A stretch of 64,000 nt of DNA from Azomonas tarimensis (GTDB lineage Bacteria; Pseudomonadota; Gammaproteobacteria; Pseudomonadales; Pseudomonadaceae), in the NCBI RefSeq assembly GCF_042648805.1, contig NZ_JBHRXZ010000016.1, positions 186,001-250,000 of the forward strand, written 5' to 3'. The notes beneath the pieces were generated by a model that was not told the DNA's origin, made no database searches, and worked only from the letters and a program-made list of their open reading frames with translations. Of this stretch, positions 7,924 through 16,635 are shown piece by piece. How positions within the stretch are numbered: position 1 is the stretch's first letter; every line of letters starts with the position of its first letter. Both the position numbers and the translations under genes were made by a program.

Positions 7924-9034
7924 ACGTATCCTGCTGATCGACGACACCCCTGCCAACCGCTACGTACTGCGCAAGATCCTGCTGACTGAAACAGGTTATG
8001 AAGTGATGGAGGCAGGCAGCGGCGCCGAGGGCCTTGAAAAGCTCGACAGCAGCGTCGACCTGGTCATCCTGGACATCAACCTGCCGGACATGACCGGCTT
8101 CGAGCTGATTCAGCAGGCCGGTGAAAAGATGGGGGCCGGGCGCCTGCCAGCGATCATCAATATCTCGGCGACCTTCATGAGTGGCAAGGACAAGGCAATG
8201 GGCCTCAACAGCGGCGCCCAGGCCTACCTCACCCACCCGATCAACCCTGACGAAATGCTCGCCACCATTTCCAGCCTGCTCAAGTCCAGCGGTCACCTGC
8301 AAAGGATCGAGAAACAACGCAATCTGGCCCAGGCGCGCAGCGAGAACCTGCAGGCCGAGCGCATCATGCTCGAGCGCTTCATGCGCTCGTTCGGCCATGA
8401 CCTGCGCTCGCCCCTCTCAGCGGCAGTCATGGTCAGCGGGCTGATGCAGAAGAGTCCCGGGCGGCGCTCTGATGAACTGCTCAAGGTGCTTTCGGAAAAC
8501 CTCAAGCGCATGGATGACATGATCACCGATGTGCTGAACATCTCACACGCCAGCATGGGCGGTGGCATCAAGCTCAACGGCGAGAAGCTGCAGCTCGACG
8601 GATTGCTCAATGAAGCCATCGACAACCTGCGTTATCTGGTCACGCAACCCCTGACACTGGATGCCGATACAAAGGGCCAACAGGTTTTCTGGGATCGGCA
8701 GGCCTTTCTCCGCATCGTCGACAATCTGGTGCTCAACGCCGCCCGGCACGGCGAACAGGGAACGCCCATTGCCGTCCAGCTCTACCTCGATGGCCAATTC
8801 GCGATCCTCAAGGTCAGCAACCGGGGCGTCATGCCCGACGAAGTCCTGGAAAACCTGGCCACTCCCTATTTCATCTCCAGCCGAAGCGAGACCCGTGGCT
8901 GGGGGCTTGGCCTGCCCATTGTCAAGCTTCTATGCGAAACCTTTGGTGGAGACGTGGAGTTTTCCAACCGGGGCTCTCAGGTACTTGTCGAAGTGCGATT
9001 ACCGCTGCGACTGCAGGACCAGAGCACGATCTGA
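7913..9034 (+). CDS. Receiver-histidine kinase hybrid (response regulator with kinase output)
   Basis: This 373-residue protein starts with a receiver domain (residues about 3-120; acidic pocket IDDTPAN, phospho-acceptor Asp54 in LDINLPDMTG), then a coiled linker, a HisKA domain with His162 (FGHDLRSPLSAAV) and a GHKL ATPase (about 255-365; DNLVLNAARHGEQG, GWGLGLPIVK). No DNA-binding, cyclase or sigma-anti-sigma output is fused to it. The gene overlaps the preceding hybrid kinase by 11 bp. The arrangement kinase-receiver followed by receiver-kinase suggests phosphotransfer between the two, with the ultimate target encoded elsewhere. The start ATG 7913 follows GGGAGGG; an upstream frame is a shadow of the previous gene. 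Confidence 0.83.
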   Translation: MRTRRILLIDDTPANRYVLRKILLTETGYEVMEAGSGAEGLEKLDSSVDLVILDINLPDMTGFELIQQAGEKMGAGRLPAIINISATFMSGKDKAMGLNSGAQAYLTHPINPDEMLATISSLLKSSGHLQRIEKQRNLAQARSENLQAERIMLERFMRSFGHDLRSPLSAAVMVSGLMQKSPGRRSDELLKVLSENLKRMDDMITDVLNISHASMGGGIKLNGEKLQLDGLLNEAIDNLRYLVTQPLTLDADTKGQQVFWDRQAFLRIVDNLVLNAARHGEQGTPIAVQLYLDGQFAILKVSNRGVMPDEVLENLATPYFISSRSETRGWGLGLPIVKLLCETFGGDVEFSNRGSQVLVEVRLPLRLQDQSTI

Positions 9035-9203
9035 ATCGCCTCGTCGTGCGGCACCCAACGCCAAGATCGCCGCGGCCCTGCGCAAGCAGACACCTGTGGT
9101 CGCCGAGAACATCGTTGGCATGTTCCAAGGGCGCGGCTTGCGCGCGATCTACTACCGGCCCGAACTGCCCCAGGCCTGGGACTTCAACGAGGAGAGGCAC
9201 TAG
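9035..9203 (+). other. Coding-like tail without a clear start (possible gene remnant or small ORF)
   Basis: Between the hybrid kinase stop and the sulP start one frame reads as ordinary protein: KIAAALRKQTPVVAENIVG, then MFQGRGLRAIYYRPELPQAW, and ends in a TAG directly against the sulP ATG (9201-9203). It shows protein-like composition, but no start codon with a ribosome-binding site precedes it, and further upstream the frame runs antiparallel in phase with the kinase gene. It could be the 3' end of a lost gene or a short peptide starting at an internal GTG or ATG. I do not recognise the family. Confidence 0.3.
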
Positions 9204-11000
9204 ATGAGCCAGCGGCTGGCCCGCTTGCTGCCGTGCCTGGAATGGGCACGGCAGTACAACCGCGACTGGGCGGCGAAGGACGGGCTGGCGGCGCTCATCG
9301 TCACCCTGATGCTGATTCCCCAGAGTCTGGCCTATGCCATGCTAGCCGGCCTGCCACCGGTGATGGGCCTTTATGCCAGCATCCTGCCGCTGATTGCCTA
9401 CACCCTTTTTGGCACCAGCCGCACCCTGGCCGTGGGCCCTGCAGCGGTGATCGCCCTGATGACCGCCAGTGTGCTGGGGCCTCTGTTTGTCACCGGCAGC
9501 GCTGAATATATGGCTGCTGCTTTGCTCCTTGCCCTGTTATCCGGGGTTGTCCTGCTCGGCATGGCCCTGCTGCGCCTGGGCTTTCTGGCCATTTTCCTCA
9601 GCCATCCGGTCATTTCCGGCTTCATGAGTGCCTCGGCGATTCTCATCACCCTCGGTCAGCTCAAGCATATCCTTGGCATCCAGGCCTACGGCGCCAATGC
9701 ACTGGAGCTGGTCCCCAGCCTGCTGCAGAACCTGCCCGACAGCCACTGGCCGACGCTGATCATCGGCGTCTGCACCCTGCTCTTCCTGCATCTGACACGA
9801 ACGAGCCTGGCCGGCTGGCTCATTGCGCGGGGCATCAGCCATTCCCGGGCGACCATGGCCACGCGCTGCGGCCCGGTAGTCGCCCTGCTGCTGTCGACCG
9901 GCATAGTCTGGACCTTCGACCTGGCGGCAGCGGGAGTTCCGGTTGTCGGCAGCGTACCCCAGGGTTTTCCGCCCTTGACCCCGCCAGCACTGGACCCGGG
10001 ACTGGCAATGGAGCTCTTACCCGCCGCGGTGCTGATAGGCCTGATCGGCTTTGTCGAATCGGTATCGGTGGCGCAGACCTTCGCCGCCAAGCGGCGCCAG
10101 CGGATCAAGCCCAACCAGGAACTTGTCGGCCTGGGCAGCGCCAACCTGGCGGCCGCGTTCAGCGGCGGCATGCCCGTAACCGGAGGACTATCGCGTACCG
10201 TGGTGAGCTTCGAGGCCGGCGCACAGACGCCCCTGGCCGGGGCTCTGACCGCCGTGGGCATCGCGCTGACGGTGATGTTCTTCACTCCCCTGTTTCAAAA
10301 CCTGCCCAACGCGGTGCTGGCGGCGACCATCATCGTCGCCATCCTCACCCTGCTGGACCTCAAGGCGATCCGACGCACCTGGCGCTACTCCCGCCAGGAC
10401 GGCGCAGCCATGCTCGCGACCATGGCGGGCGTACTGCTGGTGGATGTCGAGTTCGGCGTGATGCTGGGCGTGGCGCTGTCGCTGCTGCTGTTTCTGTGGC
10501 GCACCAGCCAGCCGCATATCGCGGTGGTCGGCCAGTTGCCGGGCAGCGAGCACTTTCGCAACGTCGAACGTTTCGCCGTGGTGGAAAGCCAGAAGGTGCT
10601 GTCGGTTCGCGTTGACGAAAGCCTGTACTTTCCAAATGCCCGTTATCTCGAGGATCGCATCGCCGAACTGGTCGGCCAGCATCCTGAAGCCGAGCACCTG
10701 GTGCTCATGTGCGCCGGGGTGAACCTCATCGATGCCAGCGCCCTCGAAAGCCTGGAGGCCATCACCAGCCGCCTGCAGGCGGCTGGTGTCCAGCTGCACT
10801 TTTCCGAGGTCAAGGGACCGGTGATGGATCAACTGCAGCGCTCGGATTTCCTCGATCACTTTGGCGGGCAGATCTTCCTCAGTCAGTTCGAGGCGCTGGT
10901 CACCCTCGACCCACAAAGCACCCAGCGCGCCAGCGCCATGCCGCGCATTGGCCAGGGCAGCCAGAGCATGGCGGCCAAGGAAAACGAGCGGGCCTCCTGA
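9204..11000 (+). CDS. SulP-family inorganic anion transporter with STAS domain
   Basis: This 598-residue inner-membrane protein of the SLC26/SulP family opens with the transporter signature (LIPQSLAYAMLAGLPPVMGLY, about residues 34-54). About a dozen hydrophobic segments follow, including GPAAVIALMTASVLG and GFVESVSVAQTFAAK, and a C-terminal STAS domain spans about 445-560 (SVRVDESLYFPNARYLED). Family members carry sulfate, bicarbonate or dicarboxylates; the substrate here cannot be told. A strong ribosome-binding site (GAGGAGAGG) precedes the ATG. The gene lies 174 bp upstream of the formate dehydrogenase-like gene on the same strand. The STAS domain follows a stressosome operon rich in STAS proteins, but a functional link is only speculation. 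Confidence 0.9.
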   Translation: MSQRLARLLPCLEWARQYNRDWAAKDGLAALIVTLMLIPQSLAYAMLAGLPPVMGLYASILPLIAYTLFGTSRTLAVGPAAVIALMTASVLGPLFVTGSAEYMAAALLLALLSGVVLLGMALLRLGFLAIFLSHPVISGFMSASAILITLGQLKHILGIQAYGANALELVPSLLQNLPDSHWPTLIIGVCTLLFLHLTRTSLAGWLIARGISHSRATMATRCGPVVALLLSTGIVWTFDLAAAGVPVVGSVPQGFPPLTPPALDPGLAMELLPAAVLIGLIGFVESVSVAQTFAAKRRQRIKPNQELVGLGSANLAAAFSGGMPVTGGLSRTVVSFEAGAQTPLAGALTAVGIALTVMFFTPLFQNLPNAVLAATIIVAILTLLDLKAIRRTWRYSRQDGAAMLATMAGVLLVDVEFGVMLGVALSLLLFLWRTSQPHIAVVGQLPGSEHFRNVERFAVVESQKVLSVRVDESLYFPNARYLEDRIAELVGQHPEAEHLVLMCAGVNLIDASALESLEAITSRLQAAGVQLHFSEVKGPVMDQLQRSDFLDHFGGQIFLSQFEALVTLDPQSTQRASAMPRIGQGSQSMAAKENERAS

Positions 11001-11174
11001 ACATTGCGCGACGCACGGTCCGGTCATGGCCGAACGACCCTGCGCAACGTGGGGTCAGTCTTGTTGCCACTTGCCCACCGCAAGCAGCGGCTGGTCCCGC
11101 CCGGCACGTCGATTCCGGGCATAAGAAGAGAACCGCAAACCGGACCAGTCAGGACCGCCGTTTAAGGAGACCTG

Positions 11175-14150
11175 ATGAGCAACGCCAAGTCCTGCACCCT
11201 GATCTACGACGGTAGCCCGCTCGAGGGACCCGCGGACCAGCCCCTGATCGACTTTCTCGCCAGCCACGCCATCGATCTTCCCCACGTCTGTTACCACCGC
11301 TCGCTCGGCCCGCTGCAGACCTGTGACGCCTGCTGGGTGGAAGTCGACGGCGACCTGATCCGCGGCTGCACGCTCAAGAGCCACGACGGCCTGACGGTCA
11401 AGAGTGACGGCCAGCGTGCGCGGATGGCGCGCGAGGAAGGCATGGACCGGATGCTGGCCAAGCACGAGCTCTACTGCACGCTCTGTGAGAACAACACCGG
11501 GGACTGCACGCTGCACAACACCATGGCGGATATGAACATCCCCATACAGCGCTATCAGTTCACCCGCAAGCCTTATGAGAAGGATCACTCCGGCGCTTTT
11601 TACACCTATGACCCGGACCAGTGCATCCTCTGCGGCCGTTGTGTCGAGGCCTGCCAGAACGTCCAGGTCAACGAAACGCTGAGTATCGACTTCACCGCAG
11701 AGCATCCGCGGGTACTGTGGGACGGGGGCGAGCGGATCGACGGTTCCAGCTGCGTGCAGTGCGGCCATTGCGTCACTGTCTGCCCCTGCAATGCACTCAT
11801 GGAAAAGACCATGCAGCCCGATGCCGGCCCCTTCACCAGCATGCCGCAGTCGCTCAAACGGCCCCTGATCGACATCGTCAAGACAGTGGAAAAGACCATC
11901 GGCGCACCGCCCATCACCGGGGTGTCCAACATGGACATGTACTGGCGCCAGCCGGAGATCAAGAAGACCAAGACCGTATGCACCTATTGCGGTGTGGGCT
12001 GCTCCTTCGAGATGTGGACCCGCGACCGCCACATCCTGAAAGTACAGCCGGTAGTCGAGGCCCCGGTCAACGGCATCTCTACCTGCATCAAGGGCAAGTT
12101 CGCCTGGGACTTCGTCAACAGTCCGAAACGACTCACGACACCGCTGATCCGCGAACAGGGTCGCTTCCGCGAAGCCAGCTGGGACGAAGCCCTGAGCCTG
12201 GTGGCGCGCCGCCTGCTAGAGATCCGCGATGAGCATGGGCCGGACACCATCGGTTTCATCGGCTCGAGCAAGGCGAGCAATGAGGAAGCCTATCTCACCC
12301 AGAAGATCGCGCGCCTGATCATTGGCACCAACAGCGTCGATAACTCCTCTCGCTACTGCCAGAACCCGGCGACCAAGGGCCTGTTCCGGACGGTCGGCTA
12401 CGGTGGCGACGCCGGCACCATCGCCGACATCGAGCAGGCCGAGCTGGTCATACTCGTCGGCAGCAACCTGGCCGAGAACCATCCGGTGATTGCCGCCAAG
12501 GTAAAAGCGGCAAAGAAACTGCGCGGGCAGAAACTGCTGGTGCTCGACCCGCGCAAGAACGAAATGGCCGAGCGCGCCGACCTGTTCATTCGCCCAAAGA
12601 CAAGCACTGACATGGTCTGGGCCTCGGCGCTGGCCCGCTATATTCTCGACAACGGCCTGGCCGACAGGGAATTTCTCGAGAGCCAGGTCAACCAGGTCGA
12701 GGAATACCGCAAGTCACTGGAGCCCTTTACCCTGGAGTTTGCCGAAGAGGTCACCCGTATCCCGAAGGCACAGCTGATCGAAGCTGCGGAAATGATCGGT
12801 CAGGCCGAATCGGTCTGCCTGCTCTGGGCCATGGGTATCACCCAGCACAGCCACGGCGCCGACACCAGTACGGCCCTGTCGAACCTGCTGTTGGTCAGCG
12901 GCAATTACGGCAAGCCCGGCACCGGCGGTTATCCCATGCGCGGTCATAACAATGTGCAGGGCGCCAGCGATTTCGGCTGCCTGAAGAACATGTACCCCGG
13001 CTACGAGAAGGTGTCCGACGAGAAGACCCGGGCGAAATGGGCGCAGGCCTGGGGCGTGGAGCCCGAGCGGCTGTCGCTGGAGGTGGGCTCGGATAACTTC
13101 CAGATGGTGCAGGACGCCGACACCCACAAGATCCGCGCGATGTTCATCATCGGCGAAGAAACCGCCTTCGCCGATGCCAACACGACCAACGTCCACAAGG
13201 GCTTCGAGGAGCTCGAGTTCATGGTGGTGCAGGACATCTTCGTCAGCCGCACCGCCGAATTCGCCGATGTGATCCTGCCGGCCTGCCCCAGCGTCGAGAA
13301 GGAAGGCACTTTCACAAACACCGAGCGCCGCATCCAGCGCTTCTATCCGGCCATGCCTCCTCTGGGTGACAGCCGCCCGGACTGGCAAATCCTTACCGAG
13401 CTGGCCGCGCGCATGGGCCATGACTGGGGCTACGCTCATCCTTCGCAAATCATGGACGAAGTGGCCGGCATCGCCGACATCTTCGCTGGGGTCAACTACG
13501 AGCGCCTCGAAGGCTGGAAGTCCCAATGCTGGCCGGTGCGTGCCGATGGCACCGATACGCCTTTGCTCTATACCGACGGATTTCATACCGATGACGGCAA
13601 AGCAGTACTCTTTCCGCTCGAATGGAAAGAACCCGACGAGGCCCAGGACAGCGAGTACGACCTGATGCTCGATAACGGCCGCATGCTCGAACACTTCCAG
13701 GGCACGAACCAGACCGGCCGCTCGCCGGCCATCGACGACCTGGTGCCGAACTGGTTCGTCGAGGTAAGCCCCGAGCTGGCGACCGAGCGTGGCATCGAGG
13801 ATGGCAGTTGGGTCAAGGTCACCTCCCGGCGCGGCTCGGTCGAATTGCGCGCGGTGGTGACCGACCGGGTCGCCGGCACCACCCTGTTCATGCCCATCCA
13901 CCAGGGCAAGCCCGGCATCAACCACCTGACCGGCGAGCACCACGACCCTGTGGTGAACACGCCGGCCTATAAGGAAACGGCGGTGAGAATCGAACTGATG
14001 CCGCAAGGGCGTGGCGAACCGCCTCTGCCGCCGGGCAACTTCCGACATGGCGAGCGCACCCCCAACGAAGGTGTTCCCGTCGAGGTCAAATGGTACCGCG
14101 ACGATTACAAGACGCCCCCCGCTCACGAACAGCATCCGGAGAGGTTCTAA
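11175..14150 (+). CDS. Formate dehydrogenase-like molybdopterin/iron-sulfur oxidoreductase, alpha subunit
   Basis: The 991-residue enzyme has a NuoG-like N-terminus: a [2Fe-2S] ferredoxin domain (VCYHRSLGPLQTCDACW), a His-Cys cluster segment (YCTLCENNTGDC) and two [4Fe-4S] motifs (CILCGRCVEAC, CVQCGHCVTVCPCNA). The FdhF-type bis-MGD domain begins at CTYCGVGCSFEMW (about residue 274) and ends with a molybdopterin-dinucleotide binding domain (about 830-960). The ligand to the metal is probably Cys395 (SSRYCQNPAT). In proven formate dehydrogenases the next residue is a catalytic histidine; here it is glutamine, as I recall for the Bacillus YjgC/YrhE group. It overlaps a DUF1641 gene, the constant partner of that group. 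AAGGAG precedes the ATG. Formate oxidation is probable but not shown. Confidence 0.85.
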   Translation: MSNAKSCTLIYDGSPLEGPADQPLIDFLASHAIDLPHVCYHRSLGPLQTCDACWVEVDGDLIRGCTLKSHDGLTVKSDGQRARMAREEGMDRMLAKHELYCTLCENNTGDCTLHNTMADMNIPIQRYQFTRKPYEKDHSGAFYTYDPDQCILCGRCVEACQNVQVNETLSIDFTAEHPRVLWDGGERIDGSSCVQCGHCVTVCPCNALMEKTMQPDAGPFTSMPQSLKRPLIDIVKTVEKTIGAPPITGVSNMDMYWRQPEIKKTKTVCTYCGVGCSFEMWTRDRHILKVQPVVEAPVNGISTCIKGKFAWDFVNSPKRLTTPLIREQGRFREASWDEALSLVARRLLEIRDEHGPDTIGFIGSSKASNEEAYLTQKIARLIIGTNSVDNSSRYCQNPATKGLFRTVGYGGDAGTIADIEQAELVILVGSNLAENHPVIAAKVKAAKKLRGQKLLVLDPRKNEMAERADLFIRPKTSTDMVWASALARYILDNGLADREFLESQVNQVEEYRKSLEPFTLEFAEEVTRIPKAQLIEAAEMIGQAESVCLLWAMGITQHSHGADTSTALSNLLLVSGNYGKPGTGGYPMRGHNNVQGASDFGCLKNMYPGYEKVSDEKTRAKWAQAWGVEPERLSLEVGSDNFQMVQDADTHKIRAMFIIGEETAFADANTTNVHKGFEELEFMVVQDIFVSRTAEFADVILPACPSVEKEGTFTNTERRIQRFYPAMPPLGDSRPDWQILTELAARMGHDWGYAHPSQIMDEVAGIADIFAGVNYERLEGWKSQCWPVRADGTDTPLLYTDGFHTDDGKAVLFPLEWKEPDEAQDSEYDLMLDNGRMLEHFQGTNQTGRSPAIDDLVPNWFVEVSPELATERGIEDGSWVKVTSRRGSVELRAVVTDRVAGTTLFMPIHQGKPGINHLTGEHHDPVVNTPAYKETAVRIELMPQGRGEPPLPPGNFRHGERTPNEGVPVEVKWYRDDYKTPPAHEQHPERF

Positions 14151-14632
14151 TGGCCGAACGCATCCAGTACGACCCCAAACCCGCCAAGATAGGCCCGGAC
14201 GCCCACGAGGAGTTGGACCGTCTGCTGAACTCCCTGCATGAGCATGGCGTGCTGCGTTTCGCCAACGATCTGGTAAGTGCCAATACGAAGGTTACCGAGG
14301 TGCTGGTGTCAGGCCTCGGTAAACCGGGCACGCTGAACGCCATCCAGAACCTGTCGATTCTCGGCATGGCGCTGTCGCGGATTCAGCCGAACGACTTCTA
14401 CAAGGTGATCTTCGCCGCCACCGACAGCGTCAACGCTCTGGCGGCCAATGGCGCGCCGAAAACCGATGCCGAGGCTCCCGGGGTTCGCGGCACCTACAAG
14501 ATGCTCCAGGACGATCAACTTTGGCAGGGTGTGATGCCGCTGCTCGAGGCGATCAAGGTGTTCGCCGCCGGACTGGAGCGGGAAGTCGACAAGCCGATCA
14601 CGTCGTTCACCGGCAAGCCCGGCCAACAATAG
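14150..14632 (+). CDS. DUF1641 protein, partner of the formate dehydrogenase-like subunit
   Basis: The product is a 160-residue soluble protein with the DUF1641 core (LDRLLNSLHEHGVLRFANDL and VLVSGLGKPGTLNAIQNLSI). Small proteins of this family are encoded next to YjgC/YrhE-type formate dehydrogenase subunits in many bacteria and are thought to be a subunit or assembly partner. Its ATG shares one base with the upstream TAA stop, so the two genes are translationally coupled. The stop codon directly abuts the stop of the convergent gene on the other strand. Confidence 0.85.
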   Translation: MAERIQYDPKPAKIGPDAHEELDRLLNSLHEHGVLRFANDLVSANTKVTEVLVSGLGKPGTLNAIQNLSILGMALSRIQPNDFYKVIFAATDSVNALAANGAPKTDAEAPGVRGTYKMLQDDQLWQGVMPLLEAIKVFAAGLEREVDKPITSFTGKPGQQ

Positions 14633-15352
14633 CTACAGCCGATGCAGGTAGAGACTCCCGTCGGCGTCGCTCCAACGCATTTCCAGCTCCGCCGATCCGG
14701 GCGCCAGCAGCACTCGCCAGTAGGGATTGGCCGACAGTCCCTCGAAGGGCTCGACCTCCAGCAGCGTTTCACCGTCGCGGATGAGGGTGAGGCGCTGCAG
14801 CAGCCGCTTCGGCAGGGGCTGACCTGCGGCATCCAGCCGCCGGCCACTTTCCATTGGATGACGCAGCAGGCTGACCAGCTCCAATCCCGCCTCCCGCGAG
14901 CGAAGCCAGGCACGAGTAAGGCCCAGCTCGGCGAGGGGATAACCGCTCGGCGCGGCAAGGCAGCTACTGCCGGCGACGCGCACCGGGCGCGATACCTGCC
15001 AGACTCGGCCATCGGCATCGCGGGCCACGACCTCGATGTCCTGGCTGCCGGACAGACGCACCCGGGTGGAAAACTCCAGCGGCTCCCGCCATTCGAGCAG
15101 GCCTACCCGGGCGACTCTCGGGTCATCCTCCCCGTTTCGCAGCAGAGCCAGGCGAAGCGGCGCCCGAGCACCTTCCAGCCGGACCGTGACGGGCACAAAG
15201 GCGCCGTCCTCTACCCACTCGGGCGCTTCCAGATTAAGGCCGCTAGCCTGCAGCCGGCCTTCTCTCAACAAGGCATCGCGTTCCTGCTCAATCAAAGCTG
15301 CCCACGCGCCGCTGCAACAGAGCAGCAACAGGGCCGCCAGCAAGGCCTTCAC
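14633..15352 (-). CDS. Quinoprotein-associated SoxYZ-like fused carrier protein (copy 1)
   Basis: This 239-residue periplasmic protein has a signal peptide (MKALLAALLLLCCSGAWA). A SoxY-like half runs from about 20 to 130 and a SoxZ-like half from about 135 to 239 (LRHPMESGRRLDAAGQPLP, then LEMRWSDADGS). In sulfur-oxidising bacteria SoxY carries sulfur on a cysteine at its flexible C-terminus and SoxZ is its partner. Here the two are fused and a cysteine (VAGSSCLAAPSG) sits at the junction, where the SoxY swinging-arm cysteine would be. Such fused carriers are known companions of PQQ dehydrogenases; what they carry is unknown. The GTG start overlaps the stop of the flavoprotein gene, and the stop touches that of the opposing DUF1641 gene. 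Confidence 0.75.
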   Translation of the reverse strand: MKALLAALLLLCCSGAWAALIEQERDALLREGRLQASGLNLEAPEWVEDGAFVPVTVRLEGARAPLRLALLRNGEDDPRVARVGLLEWREPLEFSTRVRLSGSQDIEVVARDADGRVWQVSRPVRVAGSSCLAAPSGYPLAELGLTRAWLRSREAGLELVSLLRHPMESGRRLDAAGQPLPKRLLQRLTLIRDGETLLEVEPFEGLSANPYWRVLLAPGSAELEMRWSDADGSLYLHRL

Positions 15353-16635
15353 GCCGGGTTACCCCAGGTCGCCCGGCCAAGGGCCTGGTACCAGGCCAGC
15401 GCTTGCGCCGCTTCGCGTTCACGCTCGGCTTCCGGAGCGGCCAGCGAGCTCAATCGCAGGCTGCCGGTCTGCTCCTGCAGCTGCCCGGCGACCGACTCGT
15501 AGCGAGCGGCGATGGAAATGGCGCTGTCCGGCGACAGCTGGCTGTAGCAGACATTGTCCAGTGGGGTTGTGCCCAGGGCATCGCTGCCAAGCTCGGCGAG
15601 CAGCGCGGACACTGCCCGGCGCGCCTGGGAATGGGCGCTATGGGCGGACTTGGGCATGGGCGCGGCGAGGCAGGCATCGCCGATGACCATCACCCGCGAG
15701 GCGAGGCACGCGCGAAAGCCGTCCGCCTCCACCGGCACCCAGCCACTGGCATCGGTCAGGCCAGCTCGCCGGGCAATGTCGCCGGCACGCTGCGGGGGAA
15801 TCAGATTGATCACCTCGCCGCGGTGACGACTGCCGAACTCGCACTCCAGCTCGCCTCGCACCGCATCGAGCCGCACCACCCTGCCGTCGTCGGCATGGCC
15901 GAGCCACTCGATCATTCCCGGGTACAGTCGCTCCCAGCCCTGACGGAACAAGGCCTGCTTGGAAAAGCTGGCCTTGGCATCGAGGATCAACAGTTTGGCG
16001 CGAGGGTTGTGCCTGCTGAGGTAGTGGGCGATCAGGCTGGCCCGCTCATAGGGACCGGGCGGGCAGCGGTAGGGGTTGTCAGGCACGCTGAGAATCAGGG
16101 TGCCGCCGGGGGCCATGGCCTTCAACTGCTGACGCAAAAGGAGACTTTGCGGACCCGCCTTCCAGGCATGGGGAACCCGCTCAGCGGTGGCGGCATCGTA
16201 GCCGTCGATGGCATCGAAGCGAAAATCGATACCTGGCGCGAGGATCAACCAGTCGTAGGCGAGCCAGTGGCCGTCCTCCAGCTGGACGCGCCTGCCCGGC
16301 GTGTCGACGTCCAGGGCGGCCTGACGGATGTGGGAGACGCCCATCTCGCGCAACTCGTCGAAGCCCCAGGCAATCTCGTCCAACTGCGCAAGCCCGGTGA
16401 TGACATGGTTGCTACGCGGGCAGGTGTGTATCAGCGCGCGTGGCTCGATCAGGCTGACGTGCAGCCCTGGATCCACCTGTTTGAGCAACCGCGCCGCCGC
16501 CGCGCCGGCAAAACCGCCCCCGATCACCAGTACCCGCGCTTCGCCCCTGGCCAGCCGCCGGCCCGCCAGCGCGAGACAGGGCAGCAAGCCCAGCCCCGCC
16601 ACCAGTTGGCGCCGGGTCAGGCCTCTGCAGCTCAC
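15349..16635 (-). CDS. FccB/SoxF-like flavoprotein (sulfide dehydrogenase flavocytochrome c family)
   Basis: The 428-residue protein begins with a twin-arginine signal (LTRRQLVAGLGLLPCLALAG) and then an FAD-binding Rossmann motif (VLVIGGGFAGAAAARLL). It keeps cysteines where FCSD-type enzymes hold their redox disulfide (HTCPRSNHVITG and PYRCPPGPYE). A second FAD motif (VMVIGDACLAAPMPKSAHSA) and the FCSD C-terminal domain (NVCYSQLSPDSAISIAARYE) follow. FccB and SoxF oxidise sulfide or sulfur bound to SoxYZ in the periplasm. There is no cytochrome subunit gene beside it. It lies in one operon between a chemoreceptor and a SoxYZ-like carrier, with stop/start overlaps on both sides. The GTG start at 16635 sits within the upstream stop. 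Confidence 0.83.
   Translation of the reverse strand: MSCRGLTRRQLVAGLGLLPCLALAGRRLARGEARVLVIGGGFAGAAAARLLKQVDPGLHVSLIEPRALIHTCPRSNHVITGLAQLDEIAWGFDELREMGVSHIRQAALDVDTPGRRVQLEDGHWLAYDWLILAPGIDFRFDAIDGYDAATAERVPHAWKAGPQSLLLRQQLKAMAPGGTLILSVPDNPYRCPPGPYERASLIAHYLSRHNPRAKLLILDAKASFSKQALFRQGWERLYPGMIEWLGHADDGRVVRLDAVRGELECEFGSRHRGEVINLIPPQRAGDIARRAGLTDASGWVPVEADGFRACLASRVMVIGDACLAAPMPKSAHSAHSQARRAVSALLAELGSDALGTTPLDNVCYSQLSPDSAISIAARYESVAGQLQEQTGSLRLSSLAAPEAEREREAAQALAWYQALGRATWGNPA

Noticed and set aside
8661..9203. Frameshift joining the second hybrid kinase to the following segment
   Set aside because: The kinase already ends with a complete GHKL domain and a normal short tail, so no frameshift is needed; the segment after it is treated separately.
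12714..14135. 473-codon minus-strand frame opposite the formate dehydrogenase-like gene
   Set aside because: It is an antisense shadow typical of high-GC DNA; the plus-strand frame has clear iron-sulfur and molybdopterin motifs and the shadow has none.
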